Positions 22,351 to 33,904 of a stretch of 64,000 nucleotides of DNA are shown here, piece after piece. This stretch comes from Eudromia elegans (taxonomy: Eukaryota > Chordata > Aves > Tinamiformes > Tinamidae): assembly GCA_003342815.1 (NCBI GenBank), contig PTEX01000498.1, forward strand, positions 51,280 through 115,279. Reading direction: 5' to 3'. The position numbers were made by a program, and so were the translations under genes. The notes beneath the pieces are model-generated. The model saw nothing but the letters and a program-made list of their open reading frames with translations. It was not told the origin of the DNA and ran no database searches. Positions within the stretch are counted from its first letter, which is position 1, and every line of letters begins with the position of its first letter.

Positions 22351-25300
22351 GCACCAGGCAGTCAAAACATCTATGGTACATCCATGTGCTAAAAACACAT
22401 CTTAAAAGCTGAAATGTCTGTTGTCCAAAAGATAATTCATGCTCCACAGTACCTCTCCAGTCATTTTCATTTTAGACTGTGTAAAACAAGAAGATTCTGA
22501 ATATAAGAGATATATATCATACACACATAGCTCCCAAGTAATCTGAAACCAGACATCAGGGTTCATCTAATTTGTTAAGAAAACTATTTGTTACCTATTG
22601 GTGTGAAAATCATGTTTACTGCTTATATCGCCTGAGGCAAAACACAAAGATTCAAAGTTAATTTTCTTTCATAAATAAAACATTGCAAAAAGCTTCAATG
22701 GGCTGTACGTTGAGCCTGGGCTCAAGTATTTGGTGTATTGATGCCATCTACTGGGTAGGACTTAATTCTGGAAACCTGTAGAGTTTTGTTCTCTGCCAAA
22801 TAGCCCTGCAATCCAGCTAAATGACTGTGCTACGTCTCAGAATTTTGACTACGTTGCATCTTATGTACCTTTTTTCTTTTTTTTTTCCTGCCTTTTCTGG
22901 GATGTGGAGTACAAAGCTATTTTTCTTTGTCTTCAGTAAGTATTGCTGCTGTTAGATGTGTGGCACTTATGGAAACACAGCCTATTCCTTAGCAGTAAAC
23001 TAATGCAGGCAGGGAAACCTGAATAATAACTGTATCACCAAAAAAAAGGAAAAAAAAAAAAAAAAAAAGAATGCTTCAGAAGATTAATATGTGAGACCAT
23101 TATATTAAAGAGCAGCTCAGTAAATTATCTTTATAAATGTAGTCAATGTGATTTATAAGCCATAAAACTGAACTCGGATTTGGAACTACACATTGTTTAC
23201 ATAGGCTGGGCATCAGCAAAGCTCTTAAACATTTGGGTAGTTTTAAGGACCCAATAATTCTATGGATTTGATACAGGCTATTTACCTGCTTAGAGTAAAA
23301 CAAATGCTTTGAATATCAGAGTCTTAGAGCCTTATTTTATGTGGCAGATTCATTTGCTTTAACAATAAACTTGCTCAGCAGAAGTTGCTGAATGGTTTAC
23401 TCTAGGAGGCTATCCCGACAAAATTAAGATTCCTTTATGGATTTTAAAGGCAAAAATGAATATCATATGACAGCACAAAATGTAAGGCTGGTCAAGGGAA
23501 GGAAAGGAACTTTTACCATGGACCTTTTAGCATAATAAAGCCCTAGATCTCCAAAGCACTGAATACCTTTGATAAAAGGTCTTCAGACTTTCAGTCTTTA
23601 TTTTCAGTGAAGGATGAGACTCTTAAAACTATCATGTCCGTAGCACTCAATCGCTGAATGCAAAGAGAGCCCTAAAATCCAAAAGTGTAATATTTTGCAG
23701 GTGGAAGGAAATAAGGAGAATTTGTGGTTGAGAATAGCTGGGTGGTTCTCTAAGGGAGGTTAACATGATCTTGTGAGTATCAAACCAGGCTGACGAAAAA
23801 AAGGCAAGGAAAATCCAGTTGATAGGACATCAGACCTCTAAGACAGGAAGAATCCTGAGATCAAAAAATCCTGAGAAAAAAATATGTGAGATGGGCAGAA
23901 ACACTCTGGCTCTTTTTATAAAGGATAAACTTTTGTCTGAGAAGCCTGCCTGGACTTTTTCAAGGATATAACAGAGAGCAGACAGATAACAGGCTAGAGG
24001 TAGTCTAATTTGATTAGAGGAAGGCTTTTGATGCAGAACTACACAGGAGGGTAATAAGTAAGGAAAATCCAGCACCTTGTCCTTGATAGTCTGGAGGATA
24101 GTGGGCCTGTATGAGAATGGGGTTGTGGTCCAAGGAAGAAGAAAATGACTAGTGGAATTCACCAATGGAAAACTGTAGGCTTCAACTTACTTCCAGTTAA
24201 AGCACTAGAAAAATGTCCTTGCTTGCAATGAGAACAAAAGTAAAATTTACATAGTATTGAAGCCCACAGCTGTGACTGGGAAAAAGATAATACTTAGAAG
24301 AGTGTATTCACACATACTAGAAAGGACAGATGAATAGATTCTGAATGTCAGCATTTTTTTAAGAATAAATCCATCTCATCCTAAGAGATCTCTATTTTTT
24401 TCTGAGAGTTTATGTATTTTGGGGTCACGTTTGGACTTGAGATGGTCACAGGAACTGATAGTGTGGTTAATAGGATTGCTATACTCTTCAACAGGTGCTT
24501 TGGAGGTCCTGCCAAGGAGAAAAATAATCCAAATTTTCTAAAAATGTGTTTCTTAGAATGCTGAATGAATACAGTATAGTATAAAAAAGTACATTTAGCT
24601 ATTACATTGAGTTGTACAAAGGATATGTACAGAACTGCCAAAATGTTAAAGGCATAAGGGAATGACTGCTAAATAGCATCCACTGAAATAATAATAAGGC
24701 TCCAGAATCAAACTGAAGAATTAATGTTAAATAAGAAGAAATGTTATCAAATCTTGTTCATAAAGGAGACAGAATACTTTTTACAACATAAATACCACTG
24801 ATAATCTATTTTTTATGGATTTTGGAAGAAATGTGGATTAACAGGCCTCATACAGGTCTGTCAGCTGAAATCAGATCTAGCTATTATAATATTATGATGC
24901 TTATTGTAGTACTGAGCCTTATCAGCAATTTCTTGTCTCTTGTGTGATAGCACAGGCTATCAAAAATATTTACATTTTGGTCAAAAATATGGACTGTCTT
25001 CAGTTTATGTGATTCCCCAAAATTCGATTTATCAACCACTTATTTTTTACTGAATTCATAAATTAAAGAAAGAAATGAAGGTCAAAATTTTCAAAATTCT
25101 GGAAAATTATATACATTTTTAAATTATTTCTGAGGACTTTTTCTTAAAGTGAAATAGCAAAAAGCTAAGTAATGTTTCACTTGTGTCTTTCTCACTCAAG
25201 TGGTAGAAGTACTCAAAGTAACACTGACTTGTTTCCATTTAGAAACAGAATATCAGAGAAAGGAGGAGAAAAACCTTCTCAGTGTTATGCAGTTATGGCT

Positions 25301-26480
25301 TCTTGGTAAACAGTGGCTTAAAGTGAAAAGCAGGTTCTTCTATACGTAAGAGTGGTTTTCTTCTAGAGATAGTTGGACTGATTCTGACAAAATATATTTT
25401 CCTTAAAGTGAGGTGTTACATCAACCTACATTGTGGCAATTTTTTAATGACATGGTCTCTAATTTCATATATTGCATTCTGAAGTAAATTAAATTAAATT
25501 TTGAAATTTAGAAGTCTGTAAAATCATTGAACAGAACAGTTTTGCAACACTCAATTAAAAACCAGATACAAGCCAGTCAACTCGATCACCATAAAAAAAT
25601 ATACTTAATTCCTTGGGTAATTCCTTCCAGTATAAATTCTTGCACAGTCCCTCGTATAAGCTATGCAACTGCCAATATAAAATGTTCCCTTTCTGATTGT
25701 GACCAGTGCATTTTCAGATATTAAAAAATATATTCTATGTCTACATAATATTTTTTTTTTCACAGCAGCAGCAGTTCTTAGCAAATCTGCCAGTGTATAT
25801 TACTATTTTACAGATTTTTCTCCTTGTTTCTGTTGAGAATGTCAGAGACTTAAACATTTGCTTGGCTTTCTAGGTGCTGTTAGCAAAGTCAGGCAGGCAT
25901 GTCTGTATTCCTTCACATTAATGTAATGGTCAGCCAGCTAGCACAATTTTGCTCTACTCTGCCTGTAGGATTTCCTTGTTGGAAAAAGGCAATTGGCAGA
26001 TCTTTTGCTTTATTCTCTGAGCAGTACATCAGTGAAAGGTAAGGAGCATTGGCATGTTTTAATTTCATTTCAATGCATCTCTTTTTTTTTTTTTTTAAAC
26101 AAGGTGTATTAGATGGCAGACAAAAATAGATGATTCAAAGAAGCTCGTGAACATCCTGCAGTATAGTCACGTGGACTGCAAAGTTTTTATCTGTGCCAAA
26201 ATGTTTCATTAGACATTTTTTAATAGGCCTACTTTGCTTGTACTGCATAAATAAAGAGGTATTTTATGTGCCGCTTTAAATAATGGGGCATACATGTAAC
26301 TAAGAGAGAGTTCCCTTGGGGAAGTACCAGGTAGCTCTATAGTAATCACATTTCCCTTATAGTACTTGGTAATTACTAATTATTCTTAATGAGATCAAAA
26401 GTAATTGCTATGTAACCTTCAACCGTGGTTTAGACATTGAGAAATAACTTATGTCATCATAATTTACTCTTTAATTGCAA
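22351..26480. other. Unannotated AT-rich stretch
   Basis: No gene is recognised. An A-rich run (23041-23068) and T-runs near 25750 and 26081 are the only distinct structures. A 111-codon minus-strand open frame at 23830-24165 shows no domain. Confidence 0.3.
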
Positions 26481-26527
26481 CTATCTTGCTATTGCATGCA
26501 TTTAACCACGTAGCTAGATGCTTGGTA

Positions 26528-26540
26528 GTTACCAAGCAAA
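26528..26540 (+). promoter_or_regulatory. RFX X-box-like motif
   Basis: GTTACC, one spacer base, then AGCAAA fits the imperfect inverted repeat bound by RFX factors (GTNRCC-N-RGYAAC) with one mismatch at the last base. It overlaps a perfect 7-bp inverted repeat, CTTGGTA-GT-TACCAAG (26521-26536). It lies about 165 bases upstream of the candidate start at 26703. Short motifs arise often by chance. Confidence 0.2.
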
Positions 26541-26702
26541 TAGAAAGTGGCCCAGTCATATTTATAGTCCAGATACTTTCTCCTACACAAGCAGTTGCAG
26601 GAGAAGTAAAATTCCCTGCCAAATTCCCTGTAGCAAAGTGTTCATGTTTGGATATCCTGTTGCATCCTACTCAATGGCAAGGATTCCCAGTGTTCCGCAA
26701 CC

Positions 26703-26818
26703 ATGGCAGGAGGCCGTTATCCAACTGTTCCTGCTTGGGGCTCTGCAAAGGACAATGTATATCACAGCTCTGACCCTTCATCCTTGCCACGATGGAAAAT
26801 TGCTGCTACCTCCAGTAG
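26703..26818 (+). other. Candidate short first coding exon, unrecognised
   Basis: ATG at 26703 lies in CAACCATGG, close to the optimal vertebrate start context. The frame runs 38 codons plus 2 bases to AG followed by GTAAAG, a near-consensus 5' splice site; unspliced, it would stop at TAA 26820-26822. The peptide begins MAGGRYPTVPAWGSAKDNVY and continues with S/P-rich sequence ending near LPRWKIAAT. It resembles the Y/P/W-rich style of small axonemal or sperm microtubule proteins, but I do not recognise it. Two longer overlapping frames (95 and 103 codons) cover the same DNA with less convincing starts. An RFX X-box-like GTTACC-A-AGCAAA lies at 26528-26540. Chance is possible, and no downstream exon was identified. 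Confidence 0.3.
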
Positions 26819-26824
26819 GTAAAG

Positions 26825-29800
26825 TTTGAGTGTCTGTATTTCTCTGTCTCAATAAGACAGTGTATTTTGGGGGGCAAAGGGATGCATCTATCCCTGAGCT
26901 TGCAGCTTCTCCATACATAATACCTTAATCATATGGTCTCCTGCATACTGCTTATTCTACCAAAAGTTTTCTCAAAGCTTTGAAAAATGTCCACCCTGAT
27001 TATTACAACATCCTTACTTTCAGCTTTGGCCCTTTCTTGTCTCTTTCTTGTCAGCTACTTCAAAGCTCCTCCATTATTCATATTCCATCACATCAAACAT
27101 TTTTTTTCATATTTTTTTCATCAAACATAATCCTTCACCTCCATAATTTCTGCTTAACACACTTGTCTAATCTGTTGTTTTATCAGAAGGTCAGCTCCTA
27201 TCTTTAGTCTCCAAATGTCTCAGTCATGTATCTTCCTTTTTTTTTTGTGATATTTTAAGTCACAAGTGAAAAAAAAACCTTCTCATCAGAACCTCATCAG
27301 AACCTGCATCAGAAACTGCCATCATGATGCTTACATTCACACCATACCAGCACTTCATACAATGATACTCAAAATGAATGTGACTGCTGCTACACATTTG
27401 CACAATCTGTTTATATTTATATTTTACTTTATCGATATTATGCAGGGGAGGTAGGGTGCCTTTTCATCTCAACTTCCTGTTATGTTTTATATTTTACAAT
27501 GGAAGCTCTTTGGTGAAAGGACTGTCATGATACATCTGAACAGCCCTAAGGACAATAAAATATAACCTAATTATAGCTTTTCAGTAGCTCTGCATTGATG
27601 ATTCAGTAATTATTATTATTATCAGAGGATATCATTGTCATGCATATGAATAGAATGCAAGGTGCTCAGCACAGATCATATAATAAAATAATTTGAGATA
27701 TTTTCTTGTTATTTTTCTGTTTCACTTTCTCTTCTAAACTCAGTTATGGTATTTATTTCTGTAATCTGCTGAATTTCAAGGAGTTGCTTTGATCTATGTA
27801 TATCTATGTATATTTTCCCACTGTGTTACTGTTTTATTATTAGGTTTATATACTTTCATGTGTCTTTATCTATCAACTCTATTACTGGAGATAGCGCTGC
27901 ATAAACTCTCTAGCCAAAATAAATATTCGTCATTAGACTCACAAAGTCTTCAGTACAGGGAAATTATGAGAAAGCCAAAATTCTGATTCATCTTCTTCTA
28001 AATGCATGTCTAAAATAGGTCAGCTGGATCACCTGCAGGGTGATTAGCTTTCCCAAGGAACTTCAGAGGGAGTCAGCAAAACAAATTTACTCTGTATAGC
28101 TAACTTCAGGTGGTTATATTGAGAGAAGCTCCAGCTCGGTTGAAGAAGCAGTCTTTTAGGGGTACCCACACTGTTCATACTGGGCCACTCTCAGAGCAGC
28201 CTGGAGACTCATGATGTTCTACAGCAGCCCAGGGTCATCACATTGTTTTCCATTTCTGAAGAGCGGGTGTCTTCAGAAATAAGCAGAAAATCTGCTCCAG
28301 AATCTCTCCACTTATTTTCAACACAAACCACCTCACAGTAGGACTGGGCAAACAAGCTTTATATGAAAATCAATTGCATTTCATGCAGCAAGAAAGCCCT
28401 AGCGCATGCAAAGCCCTCATTTTGTCATCTCCTGGAGTGTTTTACATCAGTTTGTGGCACCTTCACACAATTTTCATGATGATTATTGCTGTAAAGCAAA
28501 CTAAAGCCATCACAGAAATGATCACACCAAGTTAGCTGAAGGTAGGGATGTGGTAGTCCTAAGTGTGTTGCAGACATAAAAAGCTCTAATCTACACCTGT
28601 CCAACTGCTTATTCTGGAAAATTGCCACCCCATGCAATGTCACATGCCCAATGCCTCATCCACCTTGCTGCTGAGGCACACTATGTAGGCATTAAAGGCT
28701 CAGGGGGGCTCAGGGGAAAGAATTTCCTATTCTGGTCTGCTTTTTAAAAAGCAGGGAAAGTCTCTGTGCTTTAACAATCTTTAAAAAAAGATGAAAATAG
28801 CAGCGTAAAGGGTAGGAAATTGAGCTCTTTAAATATTGTTACAAAACCCAGCAAATATTATTACAAAAATTGTCCTAATGAGGACAATTTATTGGTATTT
28901 TGTTTTATAAATCCTTATATTCTGTTCCCCTCCCTCTTCCTTAAGTCACATAGCAGCTAAGGATTTTAAATCAAGGTTTCTTCTGACAGAAGTTCAGACC
29001 CAGCTGACACTTCTCAGACATCTTCTTGCTACGTTTCTGGGATTGTTTTTAATGGGCCTAACTTTAATCATTATTGGAATTTTAATTTTTGCTCTATTGG
29101 GAAGATTTGTTTTTCTGTTTTATTACTTCTAAGTGATATTTTACTCATCTCTGCAAGTTCTGTGTACAATAAAATGTAAGAGGCTGGTGTTATGTCTTCC
29201 TGAACAAAGTTGTGTACAAAGTTTTGTGTGACTTGAGGTCATTATCGCTGATTTTTGTCATTATATGTTGTGGCCATTACTGTCATTCTGTGCACATTTA
29301 TAGATGGTCCACAATATAAAATTCCCTCAGTAATTAGTATAATTTTCCCCTTTCTCATAGTGATATATCTAAATCAAAATAACTTCAATACAATCATGTA
29401 AGAACTATGGAAAAAGGAATCCAAAGACTTTGATTGATAGATTTCATCCTCAAAATAGAACAAAAATGTCATTTTATGGCTGTGCTTCCTATGAGCTTCC
29501 TGCTGTGCAGAACAACTAAAATGTTAGTGTATCAAAAGGAACAAGTATCATGCAGTATTCTCTTTATAAATTTTATGTGCACAGTGCTGTGACACTGACC
29601 ATTAGCAGAAAGCTCGAGTTGCTGGAACGTAGAAGAGCAGAGCCACCATGCAGCTGTCTGGAGTAGACTTCTGCTATTTCTGCTATTTTTATTAACGAAA
29701 ACTAATTCTTTCTAGTCTGTTTAAGACCTAGGGAATTCAGCATACACACAGACAACAGCCAATAGCTATTGCTCTGTGCTAGAGGGCATGACAGTAGCTG

Positions 29801-31790
29801 GGACAGAGCAGCAAATCACGAGGCAATGTCCATTCTTATGGAGATGGGTTCTTTTTTGGTTAGTGCATAGAAAATGAGACTAGTAGATTTTTGCCGACCT
29901 ACCTTTTTTTCCCCTGAATTGCCTGATTGCCCTGTATATTTTAAATGACGGGTTATTTCTTGCATTTGGCAGCAAACCCTTGGGGAAGAGAGTCAGGAAA
30001 CTTGTTTGAGAGAAGACTTGAAAGAAATTCTGCCATGTCCTTCCAAAGCTACTACTTACATAAGAGCCCTTTCCTTCCCTCCTGCTCTCTAGTATTGCTG
30101 TCCTTACTGCTATCACAGCAGCAAAGTCCTAAGCATGTTGCTTCTACAAAAGAGATGGATGGGAATTAAAATATTTAATTTACCAGCTGTCCACAGGGAC
30201 CTCATTAGTACCCAGCTCGCCTGTGAAAATGCCACATTTCAGAGAGCCGCAGTGTTATTACCTCCCTTGCAATACAAACACTGCTGTGCCATGACACCAC
30301 ATGAACCCCAGAAAACCTGTTGCAAACATGCTAGCCTGGATTTCCTGCACAGCAGGGAGGACATCCAAAAAACTGACAGAATAGCTCAAGTGGTAGCAAG
30401 AAAAATAAAACCTTATCCCACCAGTTCCCAGTTTTTCAAGGGGTCCTTTTTCACACAGCAGGATGTGATAACCCCAGACAACTCTTTATTTAATTAACTA
30501 TTACAGAACAGAGCACTTATTTTGAAAAATGTCTTTCTAGGCTTCCTAGTTTAGGATAAGATTATATAAAATATGGCTAACTATTTTTAATTCTTTTCTT
30601 CTAGTATTTGGAAAAGTTGGCTTAAAGGTGTTAAACTGAGATGTTTCGAAAGCCAATTGCCCTGGCCTAAACCTGTTCCAATTGGTAAAATCATGCTAGC
30701 TGACTTCTTGAGAAGGAAAATCCTGAGAGGGATAGAGTTTTTTCTGATTCTTTTGGCTTTTTGTTTTTTTCCTCTGTCAGAAATGAAGATTAAAGACATG
30801 CAGAGGGTGTATTCTATCTGCTATTCAGTGACCACTGAACACTCAAAAATTCACATCTTAAATTCTCATTTGAATTAAATCTCATCTTCAAAAGTTTTCA
30901 TATCATAATATCTCCAATCTAATGAATAATTCTATATGTAAAACAGGACTCCAGAATAACTGAGGATTTACTGATATCTTAAGGAGTTGGGGAACTGAAA
31001 ATGTGTCAGATGAAATGAAATCTCCCCCATCTCTCTCACTGTTAGCATAGATATGCTTACAAAATGTATTTTTTCTTATTCATGTCCCTGAATTGCTTTG
31101 AAAGGATGGGGCTTAAGATTTAGCCCTAATTTCATGTCTCCTGTGCTGGAAAATTCAGGGCAAGCTGTGTTTTAGCACCATGGCGCTTTGCAGATAGGCC
31201 ACTACATCTGAACTCCATCTAACCTGACTTCGGCCTTCTATAAATTATCTTTCTAGCTTAGCAATTTGTATTTATATGGCAGAGAAGGTCACTTTCACTG
31301 TGTAAATTTAAGGTAAATTTAAATACATTTAAAGTACTAAGCTTTCTGAATGATGTAATATCATGCCTGGATTTGCATCTAGAAACTTAAGGATGGCATA
31401 GTAAAAATCAAAAGGGAATTTTAAAGAAATCAGCTCAAAAGAATTTTAAAGAGTTTGAATTGTATTTCCTGACACTAACTTGCCTTGATTTTGCATCAAG
31501 ACCCATGAAACTCGGAAAAAACGCCTTTCTCTTCTGCATGCTTGATGTTCTCCTCTCTCTTCCAAAGCATCTCTATCATATGCAGAGAGAAAAAAAACCC
31601 AACATGTTTTTATAAACATCTCAGCAGTCATCCAGGACCTAAGAGGGATATGTAACTGGTAAGACACCAGCTAAAGACAATATATTACAACATTATAAGA
31701 GATGGTGTCAGATGAGCCTAGCTCCCAAAGGGTTTTGATTTTTGTCTTAATAGTTTTCTGTTTCTGCATGGCTCTGCAAAGAACACTGGA
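26825..31790. other. Unannotated stretch
   Basis: About 5 kb with no recognised gene or transposon. Small items: CATCAGAACCT repeated near 27284, a perfect hairpin at 28867-28890, and a 120-codon forward open frame at 30135-30497 without a recognisable domain. Confidence 0.3.
28867..28890. repeat. Perfect 10-bp inverted repeat
   Basis: AAATTGTCCT and AGGACAATTT flank the 4-base loop AATG. It has no terminator-like role in this eukaryotic setting and no neighbouring gene. Just upstream, AAATATTGTTACAAAA and AAATATTATTACAAAA form an imperfect direct repeat. Confidence 0.85.
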
Positions 31791-31794
31791 GAAA

Positions 31795-32064
31795 GGAGAG
31801 GAGAGGAGAGGAGAGGAGAGGAGAGGAGAGGAGAGGNNNNNNNNNNNNNNNNNNNNNNNNNNNNNNNNNNNNNNNNNNNNNNNNNNNNNNNNNNNNNNNN
31901 NNNNNNNNNNNNNNNNNNNNNNNNNNNNNNNNNNNNNNNNNNNNNNNNNNNNNNNNNNNNNNNNNNNNNNNNNNNNNNNNNNNNNNNNNNNNNNNNNNAG
32001 AGGAGAGGAGAGGAGAGGAGAGGAGAGGAGAGGAGAGGAGAGGAGAGGAGAGGAGAGAGGAGAT
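31795..32064 (+). repeat. (AGAGG)n pentanucleotide array with assembly gap
   Basis: Pure purine pentamers of the GGAGA/AGAGG type occur on both sides of a run of N. About 40 bases are visible on the left and 65 on the right, with a small irregularity (GAGAGAGG) at the right end. All purines lie on one strand, so the tract is a polypurine-polypyrimidine mirror repeat. Frames open across it only encode GEER-type repeats and are not genes. True length is unknown because of the gap. Confidence 0.95.
31837..31998. other. Assembly gap (162 N)
   Basis: A run of 162 undetermined bases inside the AGAGG array. The array probably continues through it; the stated size may be an estimate. Confidence 0.98.
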
Positions 32065-32069
32065 TGATT

Positions 32070-33245
32070 TGCAAGAAAGAACTAGAAGAGCTAGATATAA
32101 TCCTGATAGCCATAGCTGTAGCAAGCAAGAACAGGACAAAATAATAAGAAATTTAATTCCTTGTCATAGCTATGTTTGATGTGTTCTGCCATATTTCCAG
32201 GCTGGACACGTACATTTTAAAACAACGATCAGCACAAACGATAATATGTTTTATTCATTGCCTAGAGACTGAAAATGTTTTGAGCTTAGATAGCCTTCCT
32301 TGTTCTAAATCTGACAAGTGCAGTGCCCCAAACTGTGAAATCCCTGGAAGGCATTGATGTGACCTCTTCCTTTTGCCAGCTACTCCCATTTGAAACCTGC
32401 CAACAGAGAGCCCGGAAATGGGTTTGTAGAGATTTGTAACAGGAATATTAAGCTTGATACAAGTGCAATATGAATAGAAATGTGCATGTATGCATGTGTA
32501 GGCACTGGAAGAAGCATCAGGACAAGTGTTAAAAGAGTGGCCTGTGCTGATTGCAAAGAATGCCATTCCTCAGACACCGCTACCAGGACAATGCTCCCAG
32601 ACATCAAACTGAGGAATCTGTTGTCATCACTCCCACAGATCTGCACTCTGGTAAGAACACAGCACAAAGGACCTGTCAAAGAAAGACAGTGCATCCCAAC
32701 ACCAGAAAGATGGCAACAAAACTGCAGGCTATCATATACACCATTTCTTTTCCTATTGGTTCAGCAGATAGACATATATTCCAGACAAACAAGTGAAAGC
32801 AGACCACAAGGAGTTACCTTGCTTGAGGTTAGTGAAGACTAAACAAGCAATATTCTTAAGCCAAGACCAGTACATAACATCTGTTGACTTCTAAATGGCA
32901 TGATTTATCCAAAGATTATCTTAATTGTCAATACCAATCAAGAAGAATCCTAGGGTCATGACAAAGAAACAATAGCTGGCATCTGATATGCTTTATAGTC
33001 TACCTCACATACAGGTGCTCCTAGACAGACCATCTGGGCATGTATCTTGTGTGGGAAAATTGCTCAAGAAAGGGGAAATTAGAGAAAAACTAGGGCCCAG
33101 CAGAATTTATGGTATTACATAGGCTTGCTTGCAGTGAGAGACAGTTACCACTTCCAGGATGGTTGGTGTGTATGGAATCTACTCCTCCACAATTCCCTTG
33201 GCAACACGATCTGCCCTCCTAGCATATGCTTATAAGAGTAAAGGA
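32070..33245. other. Unannotated stretch
   Basis: Overlapping open frames of 103, 104, 120 and 81 codons occur at 32255-32842 on both strands. None has a recognisable domain and their overlap argues for chance. Confidence 0.3.
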
Positions 33246-33248
33246 AGA

Positions 33249-33440
33249 GCAGAGCAGAATACGGACACCATGGCCAAAAACTGTTGGACTCCCTGCAGGA
33301 GTGATAACCTGATGGTGCCGTGTGGTTGATGAGTGAATGGAGGGTGGAGCAGAGTGAAGACACAGCAGCCAAACTCTGTGAGACTCCCTGCAGAGGTGGT
33401 GACCTGTTAGAACCATGCAGCTGTTAGGTTGCATAGTACA
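33249..33440. repeat. Diverged tandem duplication, about 95-bp unit
   Basis: Two units can be aligned. The first starts with GCAGAGCAGAATACGGACAC and contains GACTCCCTGCAG at 33287. The second starts with GGAGCAGAGTGAAGACACAG and has the same GACTCCCTGCAG at 33382, an offset of 95. Matching flanks such as GGAGTGATAACCTGATGGTG against AGGTGGTGACCTGTTAGAAC extend the similarity. No third unit is clear. It sits just before the GATAG array. Confidence 0.7.
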
Positions 33441-33479
33441 ATAAGATGTCTGGTGCTGGGCCAACAATGGTGACAGACA

Positions 33480-33554
33480 GGATAGGATAGGATAGGATAG
33501 GATAGGATAGGATAGGATAGGATAGGATAGGATAGGATAGGATAGGATAGGATA
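33480..33554 (+). repeat. (GATAG)15 pentanucleotide array
   Basis: About 15 uninterrupted GATAG units. The opposite strand reads TATCC/ILSYP in translation, so minus-strand open frames across it (up to 128 codons) are repeat by-products. Confidence 0.97.
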
Positions 33555-33743
33555 CATACCTCCAACCCCAAAGATACCCAGTTCTGAGGTAAGACCACTC
33601 CTCATTGAGCATGTTCTCTAGATTTTTTGATTGACTTACAAGAGACTTTTTAAACGATGAATAACAAAAGTAGGAGTAGAGTGGCTCAAGCATTTTGAAG
33701 GCGATCAGACCTACAGTTGACAGAGTGTTCATGAATCCAGTGC

Positions 33744-33900
33744 TGCCAGAGTTGGGCCTATAATTACTACAGTATTTTCTATCCCTGTTAAGACATGAGT
33801 CCAGCTACACCCAGTTCCTCCAGCCTCTGAGGATCAGCTGGAACGCAAGGGGATTCATCTTCCACTGACTTTGCCCACAATTCAAACTGCAATATCTTGG
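33744..33900 (+). repeat. Dispersed repeat, copy A (family unknown)
   Basis: Similar to 38607-38802 in the same orientation. The strongest block is TGAGGATCAGCTGGAACGCA plus AGGGGATTCATCTTCC, matching TGAGGATCATCTGGAATGCA plus AGGGGATTCATCTCCT in copy B. Similarity extends upstream through the TTTCTAtcCCTGTT block to GAGTTGGGCC and downstream to TTGCCCACAATTCAAACTGC. No target duplication or coding potential is visible. An old LTR or a non-autonomous element are both possible. Confidence 0.65.
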
Positions 33901-33904
33901 TACT

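Noticed and set aside
28867-28890. Rho-independent terminator
   Set aside because: The sequence is eukaryotic and there is no upstream gene or following T-run.
30135-30497. 120-codon forward frame with several Cys and His
   Set aside because: Cys and His are not spaced like any zinc-binding motif I know; no support from context.
31702-32139. Long open frames (121-136 codons) across the AGAGG array
   Set aside because: They consist of repeat-encoded GEER/LLSSP units and undetermined residues through the gap.
32480-32842. 120-codon frame with a CADCKEC run, briefly considered as a chemokine-like exon
   Set aside because: Cysteine spacing and length do not fit chemokines, and overlapping frames on the other strand are equally open.
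33480-33554. GATA-factor binding array
   Set aside because: The unit gives GGATAG, which lacks the A/T needed before GATA in the usual site.
33219-33732. Minus-strand frames with ILSYP repeats
   Set aside because: Translation of the GATAG array and the adjacent tandem duplication.
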